This document shows positions 59,845-64,000 of a DNA stretch of 64,000 nucleotides, one piece after another. Positions within the stretch are counted from its first letter, which is position 1; every line of letters begins with the position of its first letter. The stretch is from Xiphophorus maculatus (taxonomy: Eukaryota; Chordata; Actinopteri; Cyprinodontiformes; Poeciliidae). The stretch is from contig NC_036456.1 in assembly GCF_002775205.1 (NCBI RefSeq), forward strand, positions 25,517,850-25,581,849, written 5' to 3'. Under the pieces are notes generated by a model. The model saw only the letters and a program-made list of their open reading frames with translations, did not search any database and was not told where the DNA came from. The translations under genes and the position numbers were made by a program.

Positions 59845-59929
59845 CCTGTTTCAGTTTAAAAATATTTTATTGATCACAAAGAAAATTAAATGTTCATCAA
59901 GATTCCTCAAAGAGCCATTGAAGACAAGA

Positions 59930-60375
59930 CAATCCCAAGACAATCAGATGAAGAGGATGGTCAAGATTGTCCCTAATGTTCTTGATCCTATGAAGAATCC
60001 TTCTCTGCATGACCATCTACAGAGGTTTCCCAGAACAGAACCAGAACAGAACCAGTCTTCTTTACCAGGCTGTTGAGCGTTTTTAGGTCCCTGGCTCTGA
60101 TGCTGCTGCCCCAACAGATGGCGCTCTCAACAAGACTTTTAGAAGATCTGCAGCATGTTGAAGGACCTTAGCTTCCTCCAGAAGTCCAGTCGGCTCTGTC
60201 CTTCTCATAGACGCTTCCCTGTTGCGTCTCCAGTCCAGTCTGTGGTCCAGATGAACATCGAGGTGTTTATATTCCTCAACCACTTTCACTTCTTCTCCCA
60301 TGATGGAAACAGGCTTTGATCTAATCCTGTTCCTCCTGAAATCAACAATCATCTCCTTTGTTGTTTCAGGTTCTT
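59930..60375 (-). mobile_element. L2-like LINE fragment (end of reverse transcriptase)
   Basis: On the minus strand, MIVDFRRNRIRSKPVSIMG and VVEEYKHLDVHLDHRLDW match the conserved motif near the end of L2-type reverse transcriptases (usually VDFRR..., VEEYKYLGV, LDNRLDW). Truncated on both sides and frameshifted. Confidence 0.75.
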
Positions 60376-60469
60376 TCTCAGGCTTCCTCCATCAGTCCAA
60401 AAAGATTTTGTGCAAATTTGATAATGAATTGGCAATGGAAGAAAATGTGAACTTGTTTATAATAACAAT

Positions 60470-60560
60470 GATAATATTAATATACTAATATTATTATATT
60501 AGTACTAATATTAGTATATTAGTACTTATACATATATATTTAGTTTTTAGTACATAAAAT

Positions 60561-60592
<32 letters not shown>

Positions 60593-60935
60593 CAAAATAG
60601 TTAGTATTAAATACTAAATATTTAGTGTATATATATATATATATACTGTAGATATATATATATACAGAGAGAGAGAGATTGATCTACATCTATAGATATA
60701 TCTATATATAGATCTATCTATCTATACGTATATAGATATATGTGATTCATCCTTTATATATATATATATACAACTATATATATAGATACATCTCTCTATA
60801 TATAGATATACAGAGAGAGATCTAAATCTATAGATCTATAGATATAGATGGTATCTATATCTATAGATACTATCTATAGATATACTTTGTATAGATATAG
60901 ATAGTATCTATATCTATAATATATTATATGCTACA
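60470..60935. repeat. AT-rich microsatellite cluster
   Basis: Runs of (TA)n, TATAGATA and ATCTATAGAT that are strongly self-complementary, able to form cruciforms. No coding content. Confidence 0.9.
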
Positions 60936-62045
60936 TTAAAGCTCTTCTGTAAGGCTTGATTGATCATAATTATCTCTGTAACAATTTTGATCAATCAGTT
61001 TTATTATTAAGAGTTATTGGTAGACCCCAACAATCCTCGTTCCATTTACAGGTTCAGTCCCATTTTGTTGATCTTTTCCTGCCATTTTAATTTTCTATTT
61101 ACAAATAAAATTATTTTAGTTTCATTTATATTTTTGTCTGACAAAAAATAAATTAATTATTCAATTTATTTGCAAGCAGAACAAAAAACAGGATAAACAT
61201 TTCAATATTTGTAACATAATTCATCCTTAATATATAAAATAAATAATTTGGGTCCTAACACTCGACCTTGAGGGATACCAGAAGTGATGCCAAATAATTA
61301 TAAGCTGCTGTCATTCAGGTAAACAGTTCCCTCGTTATTCTATATCTCTTATCTACATTGAAAATTAATGCATAACATTCCTTTTTTCCAACTCATAATG
61401 ATCTTTATAGAGATGTTTATCTGCTTGACCTGAAACCATAGTGACTGTCACAGAGTAGATTATTTACAAATCTCTAAACATTTCTAATTGGTTTACAGTT
61501 TATTGCATTTGTCCATTTCAGCTCCACTGTCGCCATCTAGTGGAGCAACAGAGCAACTGTTACCACTGATGCTTCACAGAAAGATTTCTACTTTATAATC
61601 TCAGTTTGCACATTTTTTGTTGGAGATTTTTGTGTCAAGATTTTTCTTTTTAAAAACATATTTTCCACATAAACTAATCTAACATGCAATAACATCCATT
61701 TATTTTATGCGTGGGGCGGGACGGAGAATAAGGCGAACCAACTGCCAGAAAGAGCTAACGGCTCCAACGGCTCTAACGGCAATAACTGAAGTTCAGTCTT
61801 TATACTCGATAAACATTTTCCAGCTTAGAAGTTGGATGATCAAACAGCAAATCTATTTACAAAAAGAGTTTGTTTGCAGTTCGTATATAATACAGTTTGT
61901 ATATAATACGTTAACTGTCTCAGTACATACGCAGCTCAGCAGTCTCAGTACGTCAAATCTCTTCCGCAAACCAACAGTGCTGCTGACTAGTGAGTTGACT
62001 AATAAGTTGTAAGGTCCCACCAAAACTTAGACCCAATCTACGCCC
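60936..62045. other. Gene-poor stretch left of copy G
   Basis: No supported gene. The open frame at 61707-62012 lacks recognisable features. The right edge is a breakpoint at about 62046 where sequence similarity to copy C begins. Confidence 0.45.
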
Positions 62046-62082
62046 TTGGACTGAATGATGGAGAACAAGGCTGGAATAGGAC

Positions 62083-63004
62083 TAGTGATGGGATTTTCGG
62101 CTCCTTTTCGAGATGCGGCTCTAATGGCTCTTCGTACTGTGGAGAGCCGGCTCTTTCGGCTCCCAAACGGCTCCCCATATATATTTTTGACATTATTAAT
62201 TACCGTAATTAATAGCTTAAACCTAATTTTATAATATTTTGTTTCATTATTGACATTGTTAAGCACTTATGATGAGTAAAAATGCCGCATAACAATGCTA
62301 TAGCAATACCGATGCGTGTGATGTCCGCATGTGCCTGTGCAGGTTGTTTGTCGAGCCTGCACGATAGGAAATGCTGACTTTGCACAGTCTGCACTCTGCC
62401 CTGGAGCTTGATGTAGCATTAAAATGAGTCCAAATCTTGCCCCGTTTTCTGTCACTCATTTATTTTCACCTATTCAGTTCTCACACTGACTCCCCTTCTT
62501 TCTGTGCTTCTTGACCGCTGAGTGAGTGTCTGTACATAAACACCTGCCGACGAACGCTATACAGGTTGGCCAATTGCCTGCCGTTTCCACAAAAAAAGTG
62601 GAGATAAACTTTTTTTTCAGTGTTTTCCCGCCACATTATTAATTGAAACTGTGTGTGATTGGTCAGATGTGGAGCACACGCTTGACATGAGGGCAGTGGA
62701 CCGAGGGAAAAAAAACTCTCCGCTCTAGCAGAAGAGCAAAACGCGCAAGGAGAGGGAGAAGGGGGGGAGAGACAGCGAGGCACCGCAGGACAAAAGAAAA
62801 CGATGTGGGGAAAAACTATCGGCTCTGGCACTTGCAGAGCACAAGCACAACGACAGGGAGGCGGAGAGACAGCGATATACTGTAGAAAAAAACCCGGCTC
62901 CCAAACAGGATCCTAAAACGGCTCCCATTGTGGAGCCGGTTCCATTCGTTCACTTCAAAGAGCCGGTTCTTAGAGCCGGATCGTTTGCGACCGACACATC
63001 ACTA
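62083..63004. mobile_element. hAT-type element in copy G
   Basis: A 922-bp insertion starting TAGTGATGGG and ending ACATCACTA, flanked by 8-bp repeats AATAGGAC (62075-62082) and AAGAGGAC (63005-63012). Copy C lacks it. GGCTC-rich sub-terminal text (GAGCCGGCTCTTTCGGCTCC) is repeated at both ends. Non-autonomous: no transposase frame. Confidence 0.88.
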
Positions 63005-63817
63005 AAGAGGACAGAGAGAGACATCAAAGATTTGACATCATCACATTATGGGTTTTATTTGTGTTTTTTGTTCATTCTAATAATATTTGTTCTCATTTCA
63101 ATTAATTAGCAGATTCTGCATGAGTCATTAATATTCATTCATTAACTGACTGTACCGGTACTTTTTGTATTTTTTTCTCTTTCTCACTCAGTGTACAATT
63201 GTTGTGTATCTTGGACTGTGATGTTGTATAATAAATAAGTATTCCTTCAATATATAAAAAAAATCTAATCTCTAGAAGAGGAGCTCAAACAAATAAAATA
63301 TCATAATCAGTTCAGGGTTCATTTTAGAGACCTGCTTGTTAGACAAACTTTTTCTGTAAAAGAAAACAAAACTAACAAAGAGTTTGACATAAATCGACAA
63401 ATTGAGGAATAATGTTTCATTTCAGTCATTTACGGTTAGTTACAGAATCAGTAAATTCTGCTTAGTAACCTTTGAAAACTAGATTTTGTTTTCCTGTAAC
63501 CTGACACCAACACTTATTACTCACTGATGAGAGACTGAGGACAGGTGGAGGTGTGCAGGTGTAGCACTCCTGGATGTCAACTGCATATCTGCATCCAACA
63601 TGATCTCCATTAGGGTCAAAGGTCAACAGGTCAATGTTCCTCTGACAGTTTGAGGGAACTCTGAGAGAACCAGAAACACAAACATCATGAAGTCACACCT
63701 GAAAACAAACAAATTACTTTATTTGCATCGGGAATCTTCAGGATCTTGACTTGTATTTGTCTGTTCTTTCCATCCTTGTTCGGTTCTTCAGCTTCTGTCT
63801 AAACATTGTTTCTATGT

Positions 63818-63855
63818 AGAACCCGACGGACCCACCGGTGGGTCCGTCGGGTTCT
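63818..63855. repeat. Perfect 38-nt palindrome, second copy
   Basis: Identical to 25259-25296 and carried along in the duplication that produced copy G. Confidence 0.95.
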
Positions 63856-64000
63856 GGAGGTTAACAGAGACTGAAAACTCCAATGGGTCAAATGGTACCT
63901 TTGCTGAGGATGTTTGATTTTAATCTGCTTCAAATTTTAATAACAAAACCTCAAGATTTGATTTAATCTGTGAGTAATTTTAAATGAAAGAGTCAAATCA

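Larger units (their letters stand above)
62046..64000 (-). pseudogene. Array copy G: truncated, near-identical duplicate of copy C
   Basis: From about 62046 the sequence follows copy C from 24424 onward with only scattered differences (for example loss of TTAAGGG after the 38-nt palindrome). Exon 4 (63525-63660) is intact: [20 protein letters not shown] and YTCTPPPVLSLSS-type ending. Of exon 5 only the first 25 bp (62046-62070) remain; everything 3' of this is missing. A 922-bp hAT element is inserted just after the acceptor. The upstream exons, if present, lie beyond the window edge. As it stands this copy cannot make the full protein. Confidence 0.75.

Noticed and set aside
61707..62012. 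101-aa plus-strand open frame
   Set aside because: No recognisable motif, splice site or conservation within the window.

Overview
The window is eukaryotic, intron-rich, AT-rich DNA from a ray-finned (teleost) fish. The signs are GT-AG introns, long (GT)n and (AT)n tracts, 220-bp hAT MITEs, a full-length RTE (Rex3-like) retrotransposon ending in a GATG-type tail, a Tx1/Keno-like LINE whose 5' end is a piece of U2 snRNA, and a fish-type KMT5A-like SET gene. The species cannot be fixed from the sequence. The ORFs that matter are short because the genes are split into exons of 30-200 bp, so most gene models here were built from splice sites and reading phase.

Layout. (1) 1.2-6.1 kb, plus strand: a KMT5A/SET-domain-like gene whose post-SET part is built from five tandem copies of a 72-bp exon. 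(2) 7.0-64 kb, minus strand: a head-to-tail array of one gene family, here called copies A to G. The copies are A (7023-11141), B (12776-20398), C (21950-26228), D (27367-35198), E (38259-40793), F (47859-52268) and G (partial, 62046 to beyond the right edge). There are also relics at 36.0-36.5, 46.1-46.7 and perhaps 55.0 kb. The shared architecture is a signal-peptide exon, a Cys-rich exon, four to five exons forming two beta-sandwich-like (cadherin/Ig-like) segments, a short exon, one or two Ser/Thr/Pro mucin-like exons, and a two-exon tail that looks like half of a SEA-type fold. There is no membrane anchor, so the products are predicted to be secreted. The exon phases of B, D and F add up to exact open frames of 594, 420 and 444 aa. 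C carries a nonsense codon, E is a wreck, A lacks a visible last exon, and G is truncated.

(3) Mobile DNA has shaped the array. A 3-kb Tx1/Keno-like LINE sits next to a splice acceptor of copy D. A 3.36-kb RTE element with 12-bp target duplications lies upstream of E. hAT elements with 8-bp duplications lie at 0.96, 51.9 and 62.1 kb, and a 374-bp insertion splits an exon of E. (4) 57.6-59.8 kb, plus strand: a single-exon gene for a 733-aa membrane protein. It has a ubiquitin-specific-protease-like domain in which the catalytic Cys is replaced by Gly, preceded by repeats whose DNA forms hairpins.

The array looks like a young, fast-changing birth-and-death gene family of unknown function, probably mucosal or extracellular. 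The A/B and C-G subfamilies differ in leader sequence and promoter, and near-identical duplicated blocks show that copying is recent (C with G; downstream of D with downstream of F).
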